A stretch of 64,000 nt of DNA from CAZQDP01 sp964592375 (GTDB lineage Bacteria; Bacillota; Clostridia; RUG12999), in contig CAZQDP010000005.1 of NCBI GenBank assembly GCA_964592375.1, forward strand, positions 1-64,000, written 5' to 3'. Under the pieces are notes generated by a model. The model was not told where the DNA came from. It did no database searches and saw only the letters and a program-made list of their open reading frames with translations. Numbering within the stretch: the first letter of the stretch is position 1; every line of letters begins with the position of its first letter. This document shows, piece after piece, positions 1-9,424 of the stretch. A program made the position numbers and the translations under genes.

Positions 1-2
1 CC

Positions 3-1637
3 TCTGGGATAACAACGGAGCAAGTGGTAACGGCAAGCACGGTGGATTATCCGGCTCTCGTACTGTTCGATTGGAGCTCCTTTAATCCCACATTAACACC
101 ATCACCGGCACCGTCAGCAACGCCGGCACCAACGAATACACCTGTGCCAACGAACACGCCAGCACCAACTAATACGCCGGCACCAACGTCAGCACCAACG
201 AACACACCTGTGCCAACGAACACACCGGTGCCGACGAACACACCGGTACCAACGAATACGCCGTCACCAACATCGCAACCAACAAATTCGCCGCAACCAA
301 CGAGTTCGCCGCAACCGACCGCCGTGCCAACAGTTTCGCCTGTGCCAACGGCAGCACCGGCGCCCACACCAAAAGGCATATTCTTTAATGACAATTTTGA
401 AAGGTATACCTTAGGCAATGTACAGGCGCCATGGTCAAATGGTTCTTCGACGCTTAGCATTGGTGATATTGCCATTATAGATGATCCGTCAAGTAGCGGA
501 AGAGCGAAGGTTTTAAAAGTAGAACACAAAGGTTCGCCGGCTGCTGCGCAAGCAGTTGCAGCACTTGCGGCAGGTTCTTTCCCGGAGCAGAAAGCTAGAT
601 ACACATTGCGTTATGATGTCTATCTGCCAACAGCTGCAACCACAGCTGCAAATGTAATGAATTTCAGTAAAGAAGTAGGCTTCCCATATGGTGTTGGCAT
701 AGGAACATCTACAGGTGCAACCACTGCCATTGTAGCAAACGGCGGAACAGATTTAACAAAGCCGGGCTCCAAGGGTGCATGGATCACTGTTGAGTGCCAA
801 GTGGATGTACCAAATCAGCTGTATAGATATAAGGTAGACAACTCAACCTTCTCAGGCTGGACTGGATTTAGACCAGGTTCAACACCGCATGTAACGATGA
901 AAAGTCTAACCATCGGTTCAAGCAATGCAGTGACTGCCGGTTTATTCTATGTTGATAACATCATGATGTTTAATACGGATGTAAATAATCCATCTGTTAA
1001 GACCGTAAAATTCTTTAATAAAGCCGGTTCTGAATTGACTGATCTCACTGCAATGGATACGGAAATTGGCAAAATAGAAGTTCAATTCGATGGTGTGCTT
1101 CCAATTAATAGTGCCACATTAACGGATACATCGGTTGTTCTGAAAAACACGAAATCCAATACCAATGTTCCAACATCACGCCAGTTTGACAGTGCAAGCA
1201 ATTTGCTTACAATTACGCCTACCGCAGCCTTGGATTATGATGCAAGCCATACACTTACATTGCTTGGTGCAAGCGTAGCGGATACGAACGGGACGATCAT
1301 TGGTCAGGATTACGTGAAGAGTTTCAAAACGTTTGCAAGAAAGGTTACAGCAATTGCTTCCATAACCGGCGAATTGAAAGACGGAGCCACCATTACGCCA
1401 TTTGTAACGGTTAGAGAAGCTGTACCTAATGCTTCTATTCTTGTAGCATTATACGATACCGATAATCGACTATTAGCAATTAGAATTATCAAAGATGTGA
1501 ACCTAAGTGTAGGAACAACGCAGCTTAGTGCAATCCTAATGCCAGCATCTGGCACGGCGGTTCGTGCCGTGGTACTTGTAACAGACAGTGAGCTGGTACC
1601 TGTAGCAGAGCCGACAGTACCTGCGCCTGCGGTTTAA
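3..1637 (+). CDS. Secreted protein, 5'-truncated: Pro/Thr linker, lectin-like module, Ig-like domain
   Basis: The reading frame is open to the left edge of the window, so the N-terminus lies outside; the GTG at 24 is only the first possible start seen here. A long linker of PTNT/PVPT/PAPT units (about 100-375) leads to a beta-rich module of about 200 residues that begins FFNDNFE and ends FYVDNIMMF. This layout resembles the modules of the two secreted paralogues at 13828 and 16114. A C-terminal region (from SVKTVKFF) looks like a bacterial Ig-like fold of the SbsA/Big_5 kind, with the typical pattern of a strand, 'LTITPTAALDYDASHTLTL' and a closing strand. No SLH motif, LPXTG or C-terminal anchor is visible. 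The likely role is an extracellular, carbohydrate- or surface-binding protein. The function is inferred from architecture only. Confidence 0.8.
   Translation, partial: SGITTEQVVTASTVDYPALVLFDWSSFNPTLTPSPAPSATPAPTNTPVPTNTPAPTNTPAPTSAPTNTPVPTNTPVPTNTPVPTNTPSPTSQPTNSPQPTSSPQPTAVPTVSPVPTAAPAPTPKGIFFNDNFERYTLGNVQAPWSNGSSTLSIGDIAIIDDPSSSGRAKVLKVEHKGSPAAAQAVAALAAGSFPEQKARYTLRYDVYLPTAATTAANVMNFSKEVGFPYGVGIGTSTGATTAIVANGGTDLTKPGSKGAWITVECQVDVPNQLYRYKVDNSTFSGWTGFRPGSTPHVTMKSLTIGSSNAVTAGLFYVDNIMMFNTDVNNPSVKTVKFFNKAGSELTDLTAMDTEIGKIEVQFDGVLPINSATLTDTSVVLKNTKSNTNVPTSRQFDSASNLLTITPTAALDYDASHTLTLLGASVADTNGTIIGQDYVKSFKTFARKVTAIASITGELKDGATITPFVTVREAVPNASILVALYDTDNRLLAIRIIKDVNLSVGTTQLSAILMPASGTAVRAVVLVTDSELVPVAEPTVPAPAV
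100..375 (+). repeat. Pro/Thr linker coding repeat, about 18-bp period
   Basis: The units are variations of ccaacgaacacacc-ggtg, encoding PVPTNT and PAPTNT, and the array degenerates towards PTSSPQPT at its right end. Such linkers usually separate extracellular modules in Clostridial surface proteins. The repeat explains the long spurious minus-strand reading frame opposite it. Confidence 0.85.
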
Positions 1638-1747
1638 GCTGAAAATGACCTATGGGGGCAGAGCATCTGCCCCCCGGCATGGTCAAAGCAATAGAATAAA
1701 ACCATACAAAAAAATAGAAAAGGTAGTGATATGGAGTGAGGATAACA

Positions 1748-4672
1748 ATGAAAATGAAACTTGTTTGCCTTATAACCGCATTTATTCTTCTCTTTTCAGT
1801 GGTACCGGCAAGTGCTGCGCGCTTATTCTACGATGTACCTGAAGGAGATTCGTTATACTATGCGGTCAATGAGCTAAGTGCTCTTGGCATCATCTCAGGA
1901 GATGCTCAGTCTGAGCTTAAACCAAACGAACCCATTACCAAGGGACAAATTGCACAGCTTTTGGAAAGCTATTTGGGCCTTGCGCAAAGTGAATCACTGG
2001 TCACCGGCTTTGAGGATGTACCATCCTCCCATGCGGCATATCATGCAATTGGTGCGCTTGCGGGAGCGGGCTTTATCTCAGCTGATAAAGACGGAAAAAT
2101 GAATCCAGACAGTAACCTAACCCTTGAACAGACCTTGGAAATATTCCTTGGCGTGATGGGTTACCTTCCAATCGCGCAGCAGAAGAAGAGCAACGTGGTT
2201 GTGGCTTCTGATATTGGGCTGATGAAAAATGTAAAAATGGCTTCTGGTATGGTTCTCAAAAGAGATGTACTGGCAATGCTGTATAACTCGCTGGACATCA
2301 ATGTACTGGTTCAAAGCAGTATATCTAGCACTGGTCAGTTTACCTTAAAGGAAGATAAACCGATTCTTGAAAAATATAGAGACATTTATTCGGAAACTGG
2401 GATTGTTGAAGCGAACAGCGTAACAAATCTATACACCGCCATAGGCTGTGCCGATGGATATGTTGAAATTGGTAGCGTGCTATACAATGTAGCGGAAAGT
2501 AAAGCGGATCGCTTCATCGGTCAAAAGGTAAAGCTCTATTATAAAGAGAGCATCAAAGATAATGAAAAAGTTGCCGTGGCAGCCGTTGTAAGAGAAGATA
2601 AGAACAAAACCTTAAGAATAGAACAAGACGATATAGCAGATATCAACTTTACAACCAATAAGGCAGAATATAACGATTATAATGCAAAAGCGCAGACGGT
2701 ATCTATTTCACAGTCCAAATATATTCTATACAATGGTGTAGCGTATCAAGACTGGACCTTTGATGCGGATACCTTTAAAGGATATGTCGAGTTCATTGAT
2801 AACAATCGGGATGATGTATATGATATTATCTCTGTTTGGGAATACTTCAATGTAAAAGTTGCATCTATGGACTTAGAGGATAAGAGCATATACGGTAGAT
2901 ATTATAAGAATAATAATGGGGTTTATGTTTATACCTCCGATAAATTTACGCTTGAAGCCGGCATTGGAAGCAAACAAACCATTATGAATAACGGTACCCA
3001 GGTAGATTTTTCTGCCATCAAGCCGGGCATGATGGTAAGCATTTTTGCAAGCCGAGAAGCTGTGCAGGGTGAGGGCAGTAAAAATAGTGTTATTTATCTC
3101 TCAACCACCGTGGTAAAGGGTGAAATTGAGGAACATGGCGATGAAGAGATTGTTGTAGAAGGCGAAACCCTTCAATTAGACGATGCCTTTGTTGCGCAGG
3201 GCACAAATTTTAACACCTTAACCCTTGGCTCCATTCGCACCTTATATTTGGATGCATTTGGGTATGTCACCGATGTGGAGCTGGAAAACACGACTTCTCC
3301 AACAGGGATAAACTATGGGCTGATTACAGATTATGGAATCGGCACAGGCATGGATGCCAAGCTGGCGCTGAAAATTTTTGGCCAAGACGGCAAAATGCTG
3401 ATCGCAGACGTGGCGGATAAGGTAGAACTCAACGGCGAGATGACGAAATTGGAAACACCCACATCAAAAATGGATGCAAGTAATCCAATTATAAGCATCA
3501 TCATTGCTGCTGGCAACAATCAGCTAGTGGTTCGCTATCGTGTTAATGCAGATGGGGAAATTAACTTTATCGATACACCATCATCTGCTACATTAGCTCT
3601 CGATGAGAAAGATCCGGATGCTCTTGTAGAAAATGCAGCATGGAGGGGAAATGCTTATGTAAGAAATGGTATGCTTGTAATAGGAAATGCTATTGCAGGA
3701 ACATTGTTTATTGACGATAAGCAATCAGTGGTATTTATGAAGGCCGGGTTTACAGATCTTGAAGATTACGACTATGCAGTTGTAAAATCAAGTAAGTTTA
3801 TTCAGTATTCCACTTATAATGTCACTGCATATAATATGAATGAATTTGGAGTTCCAAAGGTTGTTTTTGCAACCGATTCACAAATGAATCAAATTAGTAC
3901 AACCACGTTTGGCAGCTTTAGCTATAACACTGCACAAGGAGGGTATACGGGTTTCCGTTTAGAATCTGTTTTAACAGGCCAAATTACAGCAAAAAGCCAA
4001 GGCATAAATAATGAAGGCGATGCTGTTATAAAGCTGACCATTGGTGGAAAAGCGTATTCTTGCACAACGACCCTACAATATCAACTGCAAAGAGACACCA
4101 TAGTGCAGGCTACAACACCAGCTACTCCTCTACCGGCAGCGGCAGATACTCTTTCGGTAGGTGACCATGTTCGCTTTAAGCTCAATAATCGAGGTGAAAT
4201 CTATGCGCTGTATCCGGACGTTAAAATGATAACGAGTAACAGCGGAATAGAAAACGCAATTTTAACTTCTGTTAATGCAACTACGAATACTTATTATATG
4301 TACAATAACTTAGGAGATACCAATTGGTATTCCGGCAACTATGCAGATTTCTGCTATGGCTTTGTATATTCTAAGGATCCGGTGAGCAATAGAATTTCAG
4401 TTGCTTCATCGACCAGTGCAACCGATGTTGTGGCATTTAACAATCCGAATGACTGTATGAGCTTTGGCAATCTGGAGGCGGCACCCAAGCGTGCACTCAA
4501 CACCTCAGCGGCAACCAAGGTGAGCATTTACGACGGAGTTTCAAAAAAGGTGAAAAAAGGCACAATGGCAGACCTGAAGGATTATAAAAACTGCGGGGAA
4601 GCATCCTTGATATTTGTTAAGTTTAAAGATACTGTGGTACAAGAAATATTTGTATATCAGCTTGACAGGTAA
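1748..4672 (+). CDS. SLH-domain cell-surface protein, N-terminal anchor
   Basis: This is a secreted protein of about 974 residues. The start at 1748 is preferred over the in-frame GTG at 1736 because GTGAGG sits 6 nt before it; the resulting N-terminus MKMKLVCLITAF...ASA is a signal peptide ending near residue 24. Two SLH-like repeats follow: one starting at FYDVPEGDS and ending in ITKGQIAQLLE, the other starting at FEDVPSSHA and ending in LTLEQTLEIF. A weaker third repeat comes next. SLH repeats bind pyruvylated secondary cell-wall polymers, so the protein should sit on the wall. The remaining 750 residues are beta-rich and not recognised, with several motifs of the type 'VRFKLNNRGEIYALYPD' near the C-terminus that suggest repeated small beta domains. 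The gene follows the upstream secreted protein by about 110 bp in the same direction. Confidence 0.85.
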   Translation: MKMKLVCLITAFILLFSVVPASAARLFYDVPEGDSLYYAVNELSALGIISGDAQSELKPNEPITKGQIAQLLESYLGLAQSESLVTGFEDVPSSHAAYHAIGALAGAGFISADKDGKMNPDSNLTLEQTLEIFLGVMGYLPIAQQKKSNVVVASDIGLMKNVKMASGMVLKRDVLAMLYNSLDINVLVQSSISSTGQFTLKEDKPILEKYRDIYSETGIVEANSVTNLYTAIGCADGYVEIGSVLYNVAESKADRFIGQKVKLYYKESIKDNEKVAVAAVVREDKNKTLRIEQDDIADINFTTNKAEYNDYNAKAQTVSISQSKYILYNGVAYQDWTFDADTFKGYVEFIDNNRDDVYDIISVWEYFNVKVASMDLEDKSIYGRYYKNNNGVYVYTSDKFTLEAGIGSKQTIMNNGTQVDFSAIKPGMMVSIFASREAVQGEGSKNSVIYLSTTVVKGEIEEHGDEEIVVEGETLQLDDAFVAQGTNFNTLTLGSIRTLYLDAFGYVTDVELENTTSPTGINYGLITDYGIGTGMDAKLALKIFGQDGKMLIADVADKVELNGEMTKLETPTSKMDASNPIISIIIAAGNNQLVVRYRVNADGEINFIDTPSSATLALDEKDPDALVENAAWRGNAYVRNGMLVIGNAIAGTLFIDDKQSVVFMKAGFTDLEDYDYAVVKSSKFIQYSTYNVTAYNMNEFGVPKVVFATDSQMNQISTTTFGSFSYNTAQGGYTGFRLESVLTGQITAKSQGINNEGDAVIKLTIGGKAYSCTTTLQYQLQRDTIVQATTPATPLPAAADTLSVGDHVRFKLNNRGEIYALYPDVKMITSNSGIENAILTSVNATTNTYYMYNNLGDTNWYSGNYADFCYGFVYSKDPVSNRISVASSTSATDVVAFNNPNDCMSFGNLEAAPKRALNTSAATKVSIYDGVSKKVKKGTMADLKDYKNCGEASLIFVKFKDTVVQEIFVYQLDR

Positions 4673-4739
4673 GTGCGGATAACGAAATAAGAATAAGTGG
4701 CGGCTGCCATGCGGCCGCCTGCAGATGGAGGTAATAGAT

Positions 4740-6434
4740 TTGAAAAAGTTTAATCGTGCAATTCAAATGCTCGCCCTTTGCCTGAGTATAGCCGTTCTGG
4801 TTTCCTGCTTAAGCGTTGTAGCCTTTGCAACAGCAGGAATTTCAGCGGAGGTTGTATACTTGGAGGGTGAGGGCAACGAATATTTCACCATATCAGGCTC
4901 GGCACCTGTCAATTCTCAAGCAGTTGTTACCGTGTATGGCGTGCCAAGCACAGTCACAACACCTGCCGGCATTACGGAGAGCAACATTATGTTATTTGCC
5001 ACAGGGCTGACAAGTACCACCGGTACATTTTCCATTAATGCATATCAGATGGGCGGCATAGCTAGCGGGAACTATAACATTTTTGTTATGGTTGAGGGAG
5101 TCGGAAATACAATGGTTCCTTTTGCGTACTTTTCTGTAGATGGACGTGACGCGGTGAAAGAGGATTTCAACGATAACGCGAATATAGAAACCGCGATTGT
5201 AGCATGGATTGACAAGCTGGGCGTGCCATTACTCGGGTATGATAGTTCAAATTCCGACTTTGTGGCCGATGTATTTGCTTCTTTGATCCCGAAGAACGCG
5301 CAAGACCAGCCAGTACAATTTACAGATGTTCAGGCAATCAAGGACATTGCACAAAAAGCATTAATCCTCAATGCAATAAAAAATGCACTTACAGATCAAG
5401 CAGCGCTTGATTTAATTCAGGAGCATGCAACAACACTGGGTATGAATGTGAGCAAGCTGGGTAGCAACAATCTATACAATTTAATTTCAGCACAAGCGTT
5501 TAAAATCGCTGACTTTACAGATTTAGAAGCGAACTCAATATATCTTGCGGCATGGGATACAGCATTAATCCTTGCAGAAGTCAATCTACTGACCGACGCT
5601 CGAACCATTCAAGAGAGAATGCTTGTAACATATAAGACAACTTTCATGCTAAGCACCGCATCAGGATATTCAGATTACGCAGAAATGACAGAATTAAAGC
5701 GGGCTTTGGTATTTGGGGATATCAAAGATGATTTTGTGAGTGGAAAATATTATTATACTGTTCAGCAAGCAAGAAATGCATTTACAAAGTATGTCGGTGA
5801 AGTAAAAAGCACTATACCTCCTAAGCGCACCGGTGGTGGTGACGGTGGTACAGTTGCAACCATTGGCATAGCACCTATGCCAACCGCTGCACCAATTGCC
5901 TTTACTGATCTTGCAAGCGTTCAGTGGGCTACCGCTTCCGTCAATACACTTGTAGGCGCTGGAGTTGTCAAAGGTTATGAGGATAACACATTCCGTCCTC
6001 AAAATGCCGTAACAAGAGCAGAATTTTCTAAAATGCTGGTTATGGTATTAAAGCTTGATTTGCAGGCAGCCAAAGGCACCTTTGCAGATGCAGGCACTAG
6101 CGAATGGTTTACACCTTATGTGGAAGCTCTTGCGGCGGCAGGTGTTGCAAAGGGATTGGGCGATGGCAACTTTGGCGTAGATATGCCAATAAGCCGTCAG
6201 GATGCTGCTACGATGATTAATCGTGCAGTTGAAAAATATGGCATTAAGCTTACTGCAGGCACACCCAAAACGTTTGCAGATAGTGCAACCATTGCTGATT
6301 ATGCAAAGGATTCCGTCAATGCGCTGAGCGCAGCCGGTATTATTAACGGCACAGACGGTAATTTCCTCCCCACTAACAATATTACAAGAGCAGAATCTGC
6401 AAAGATTTTAGCAGACATATACAACGCAAAATAA
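4740..6434 (+). CDS. SLH-domain surface protein, C-terminal anchor
   Basis: This is a secreted protein of about 564 residues. A TTG start at 4740 is chosen because GGAGG lies 8 nt upstream; the in-frame ATG at 4725 would place that Shine-Dalgarno sequence inside the gene. The signal peptide is LKKFNRAIQML...VVAFA. Next come a beta-rich Ig-like segment (about residues 30-130), a predominantly helical region (about 135-350), a Gly-rich GGGDGG spacer, and three SLH repeats starting near residue 386 (FTDLASVQWA, FADAGTSEWF, FADSATIADY). Each repeat carries the TRAE- or SRQD-type motif at its end. This is the reverse arrangement of the preceding gene, where the anchor is N-terminal. A strong terminator follows. 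The ligand or partner is unknown; cell-wall attachment is well supported. Confidence 0.88.
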   Translation: MKKFNRAIQMLALCLSIAVLVSCLSVVAFATAGISAEVVYLEGEGNEYFTISGSAPVNSQAVVTVYGVPSTVTTPAGITESNIMLFATGLTSTTGTFSINAYQMGGIASGNYNIFVMVEGVGNTMVPFAYFSVDGRDAVKEDFNDNANIETAIVAWIDKLGVPLLGYDSSNSDFVADVFASLIPKNAQDQPVQFTDVQAIKDIAQKALILNAIKNALTDQAALDLIQEHATTLGMNVSKLGSNNLYNLISAQAFKIADFTDLEANSIYLAAWDTALILAEVNLLTDARTIQERMLVTYKTTFMLSTASGYSDYAEMTELKRALVFGDIKDDFVSGKYYYTVQQARNAFTKYVGEVKSTIPPKRTGGGDGGTVATIGIAPMPTAAPIAFTDLASVQWATASVNTLVGAGVVKGYEDNTFRPQNAVTRAEFSKMLVMVLKLDLQAAKGTFADAGTSEWFTPYVEALAAAGVAKGLGDGNFGVDMPISRQDAATMINRAVEKYGIKLTAGTPKTFADSATIADYAKDSVNALSAAGIINGTDGNFLPTNNITRAESAKILADIYNAK

Positions 6435-6454
6435 GAAATAAAAAGCAAACATGC

Positions 6455-6485
6455 AAAAAGGCGGCTGGAAACAGCCGTCTTTTTG
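6455..6485 (+). terminator. Rho-independent terminator after the SLH gene
   Basis: A CGGCTG/CAGCCG core with a GAAA loop is extended by A-T pairs and ends in a CTTTTT tract. It closes the envelope-protein cluster. Confidence 0.85.
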
Positions 6486-6515
6486 AGATTTTAGATATTA
6501 GATGTAAAATGTTAG

Positions 6516-6922
6516 AGTAGAGAGTGGAGAAGACGGATAGGTGAAATAAAACGCAAAGTCGTAATATTTGGTAGCCAGCTCAGCCTTATCCCCTTGCTAA
6601 ATGGAGTTATCACCGCAGTAACAGAAGGATATTGACTGATTTATTATGTAGAATATGCGACACAAGCGTTAATTCACCGATTATTAATATCACGTTTGCG
6701 ATATGGGTATCATCCATTGAAACATTGCTATTGCTTATGTGGCAAAGAAATATGCTGAAAGATGGAGCTATTGTAAAATAGTTGGTTATCCATCACATAG
6801 ATTGCTACATAGGGGGTTTAAGAGATATTTCGCGCATATTGCTTGCTACAAAAGATGAACAAGGAATAATTCAGCATATCAAAGTTTTCTCCTCAGGGAA
6901 GAGGAGATACAAGTTTATTTAA
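6516..6922 (+). pseudogene. Decayed membrane-protein gene remnant
   Basis: Conceptual translation gives protein-like segments interrupted by stops and one frame change. The first segment reads KRKVVIFGSQLSLIPLLNG and runs to EGY, followed by a TGA and then LIYYVEYATQALI. In another frame the text continues INITFAIWVSSIETLLLLM...KDGAIVK, then TAG, then GLRDISRILLATKDEQGII and FSSGKRRYKFI up to a TAA at 6920. The hydrophobic stretches look like two or three membrane helices, and the tail is charged. The family is not recognised. Both the internal stops and the lack of a start codon argue for decay rather than a functional gene, although sequencing errors cannot be excluded. Confidence 0.5.
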
Positions 6923-7096
6923 GATCAGTATAATTTCAATTATTTATAACTCAATCTTATGCATTCTGCCTGCTTTTTGGCTTCGGCAAATTGATGCTCT
7001 GCACGAACACTTGAGGCAGTGCAGCTGTAACTTCAACAGTTCAAATAGCTTTATGGTCATGGTATTTTAGAACCACGATTGTGAGGCACTTTGGTT
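6923..7096. other. Intergenic stretch with a possible short minus-strand gene scrap
   Basis: No intact gene is seen here. On the minus strand, 7010 to 6940 reads roughly ASSVRAEHQFAEAKKQAECI followed shortly by a stop, which resembles the helical tail of a protein but has no start or upstream continuation. Nothing else was recognised. Confidence 0.3.
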
Positions 7097-7945
7097 TCAT
7101 CTTCTTGATTTTCGAAAAATTCTATTGCGTACAGGGCGACGCGAAGGTAGTTGCCTTTTCATCAATTTTCTTTTTGCGAGAGATTTATTTGGTACAAGTA
7201 CTTCTGATTGAACCTGAGCAGCGCTATTTGGAAGACCAAAGCGACTGTGCATATCATCATGTTGTGAAGAAGCAACAAAAAGATGCGCACGCACAGCTTG
7301 TTCATATGGAATGATAAAAACACTGCCAACACAGGTGATGATGCCAAGGAGTATCCAGTGTAAAAACGACAGGTCTAGCAGAAATATATCCGCTTTATAT
7401 CCTTTTGTCATTTTACGGCTAAGACATAGCACTTCCTTATATCCCAAGTGAGGATTTTGGGCAAGGATATATGGTACGAACCGATATGAATATGCCTTGA
7501 CAATACCAGGAACGATAAACAGTAAGGACCACAGCCATATAAAGAGTCCACGCAGGAACATTACTTTTACGATATTTTTATATTGCCCTTCAAAAAAAGC
7601 ACTGCCAAGCTGTGAGATAGCGCTATCCGACTTTGCAAGACCCAAAAAGTACCTGGCACTGCCGATTTCGATGGAAAATCCAATAAAAATGCGATAGAAG
7701 GCATAAATCAGAATAGCACCAAGAATGAGAAGACCGATAGCAGTGATATATGCTGACGGCTCCCTGAACTGCCCCTGCAAATGTAAAAGCCCTTTATATG
7801 GATCCCAATCTACATAAAAATTTGAAAACCCAAACAAGGTAGAGCCACCGGCGAATAAAAGCAAAAGACCGACAACCATGCTTTTTAAATAATTGCCCCT
7901 TAGCGATACTTGTGCAGCCTTTTTTAGTTTTTGTCGTGTCCACAT
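7097..7945 (-). CDS. DUF975 family membrane protein
   Basis: This is a 282-residue polytopic protein. The opening MWTRQKLKKAAQVSLRGNY, a short amphipathic segment followed by a first hydrophobic helix, is characteristic of DUF975 proteins in Firmicutes. About five hydrophobic segments are visible, including LLLLFAGG near residue 30, AIGLLILGAILIYAFYRIFI, FLRGLFIWLWSLLFIVPGIV and WILLGIITCVGSVFII. The pattern GIVKAYSYRFVPYILAQNP is typical of the family. The C-terminus is strongly basic (KRKLMKRQLPSRRPVRNR), consistent with a cytoplasmic tail. The start is supported by GAGAGGA upstream and a good promoter. The biochemical role of DUF975 is not established. Confidence 0.8.
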   Translation of the reverse strand: MWTRQKLKKAAQVSLRGNYLKSMVVGLLLLFAGGSTLFGFSNFYVDWDPYKGLLHLQGQFREPSAYITAIGLLILGAILIYAFYRIFIGFSIEIGSARYFLGLAKSDSAISQLGSAFFEGQYKNIVKVMFLRGLFIWLWSLLFIVPGIVKAYSYRFVPYILAQNPHLGYKEVLCLSRKMTKGYKADIFLLDLSFLHWILLGIITCVGSVFIIPYEQAVRAHLFVASSQHDDMHSRFGLPNSAAQVQSEVLVPNKSLAKRKLMKRQLPSRRPVRNRIFRKSRR

Positions 7946-7981
7946 GAGCGACCATTCCTCTCTTTATAAGTGCATAGGTAT

Positions 7982-8010
7982 ATTCTACACAATTTAGCAA
8001 ACAAAATCAA
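7982..8010 (-). promoter_or_regulatory. Sigma-A promoter for the DUF975 gene
   Basis: On the minus strand there is a -35 of TTGATT, a 17-bp spacer and a -10 of TAGAAT. The start codon is about 37 bp below the -10. Confidence 0.6.
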
Positions 8011-8070
8011 TCATTTTTATGGCAAAGATACAAAGTTTTCTGAATAGCATACTTTGTAGCATGCGTCACA

Positions 8071-8099
8071 TTGACGAGAGCTTAAAAATATGGTACAAT
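8071..8099 (+). promoter_or_regulatory. Sigma-A promoter for pfp
   Basis: A -35 of TTGACG, 17 bp and a -10 of TACAAT are followed by a leader of about 95 nt to the pfp start. It diverges from the DUF975 promoter. Confidence 0.65.
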
Positions 8100-8197
8100 A
8101 CAACATATACAAAATGTTTACTAAAACAACATGATATTTTGAGAAAATGTCATAAAATACGTGATAATTTCACACATAATCGGAAGGATGAAATGGA

Positions 8198-9424
8198 ATG
8201 AAAAATTGTGTAATCGGTCAATCGGGAGGACCGACAGCAGTCATCAATGCCAGTTTGTGCGGAGCGGTTTGCGCCGCCATGCAGGCTGAGGATATTGGGC
8301 ATGTATATGGCATGGTCAACGGTATGCAGGGCTTGATGAGTGAGAAGTTTGTGAATTTTGATGAGATTATCAAAAATGAGAAGGATGTAAATCTACTTTG
8401 CAATACGCCGGCGGCATTTTTAGGTTCCTGTCGATTTAAGTTGCCAGCGGTAGAGGATAAGCCGGCGTTTTTTCAGGAAGCGTTTGCAATACTAGAAAAG
8501 CACAATATCGGATACTTTTTTTATATCGGTGGCAACGATTCCATGGATACCATTAAAAAAATGGATCAATATGCCAAGCGTGTCGGTAGCGAAATAAAGT
8601 TTATGGGAATACCGAAGACTGTAGATAACGACCTGCCCGTAACCGACCACACACCCGGATTTGGCTCTGCGGCGCGTTACATTGCCGCAAGTCTTCGTGA
8701 GATTGGGCTTGACAGCGATGTGTATGATGTTCATTCGGTAACCATTGTGGAGATGATGGGGCGCAATGCTGGTTGGCTTACCGCCGCCGCCGCACTTGCT
8801 AGATGTGGCAAGGGAACCGCTCCGCACCTGATTTATCTTCCGGAAGTGCCTTTTAGCGACGAGCAGTTTATAGAGGATATTCGCAGTTTGCAGGGGATAG
8901 GAAACGTGGTAGTAGCTGTTTCTGAGGGAATTCGATATGCAGATGGTACATATGTATGCGAAAGTGCATGCAGTGGAATGAAGGATGTATTTGGTCATCA
9001 ATATTTAAGCGGAACCGCAAAGGTACTTGAAAACAAGGTAAGAACATTATTAGGATATAAGGCGCGGGGGATTGAGATCAATGTTACTCAGCGTTGCGCT
9101 GCACATTTTGCATCCCAAACGGATATAGATGAAGCCTTTGCTGTGGGTGCAAAGGCTGTGGAAATCGCCTGCATGGGGATTAGCGGGCATTTTGTATACT
9201 TCAAACGAATCAGCAATTCTCCCTACGAGATTGCAATGGAGCATTGCCCCATTGAGCTCGTTGCCAATGTAGAGAAAAAGGTGCCAAGAGAGTGGATCAA
9301 TGCAAAAGGCAATGATGTCACCATTGAAATGATAAACTATTTAAAACCGCTGATTATGGGTCAACCGAGCCTTACACTTGAGGATGGGCTGCCAGTGTAC
9401 ATGCGGCTGAATAAACATCTGTAA
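8198..9424 (+). CDS. pfp: Pyrophosphate-dependent 6-phosphofructokinase
   Basis: This 408-residue protein phosphorylates fructose 6-phosphate, probably using pyrophosphate. The phosphoryl-donor motif reads GGNDSM where ATP enzymes have GGDGS. The catalytic loop reads PKTVDNDL, with Lys in place of the Gly of ATP-type PGTIDND; the Lys form is the signature of PPi-dependent enzymes. Substrate-binding segments such as EMMGRNAGWL and VAVSEGI are also present. The start has GGAAGGA 9 nt upstream. The reaction is reversible, so the enzyme can serve both glycolysis and gluconeogenesis in an anaerobe. Its last 53 bp are shared with the 3' end of the convergent larC gene. Donor specificity is inferred from motifs. 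Confidence 0.92.
   Translation: MKNCVIGQSGGPTAVINASLCGAVCAAMQAEDIGHVYGMVNGMQGLMSEKFVNFDEIIKNEKDVNLLCNTPAAFLGSCRFKLPAVEDKPAFFQEAFAILEKHNIGYFFYIGGNDSMDTIKKMDQYAKRVGSEIKFMGIPKTVDNDLPVTDHTPGFGSAARYIAASLREIGLDSDVYDVHSVTIVEMMGRNAGWLTAAAALARCGKGTAPHLIYLPEVPFSDEQFIEDIRSLQGIGNVVVAVSEGIRYADGTYVCESACSGMKDVFGHQYLSGTAKVLENKVRTLLGYKARGIEINVTQRCAAHFASQTDIDEAFAVGAKAVEIACMGISGHFVYFKRISNSPYEIAMEHCPIELVANVEKKVPREWINAKGNDVTIEMINYLKPLIMGQPSLTLEDGLPVYMRLNKHL

Noticed and set aside
47..604. Long minus-strand frame rich in VGTGVFVG opposite the first gene
   Set aside because: It is a mirror of the Pro/Thr repeat on the plus strand; there is no Shine-Dalgarno sequence, and the plus strand has the domain structure.
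8492..9001. Minus-strand frame of 169 codons inside pfp
   Set aside because: It lies wholly opposite a well-conserved enzyme and has no family features or ribosome binding site.
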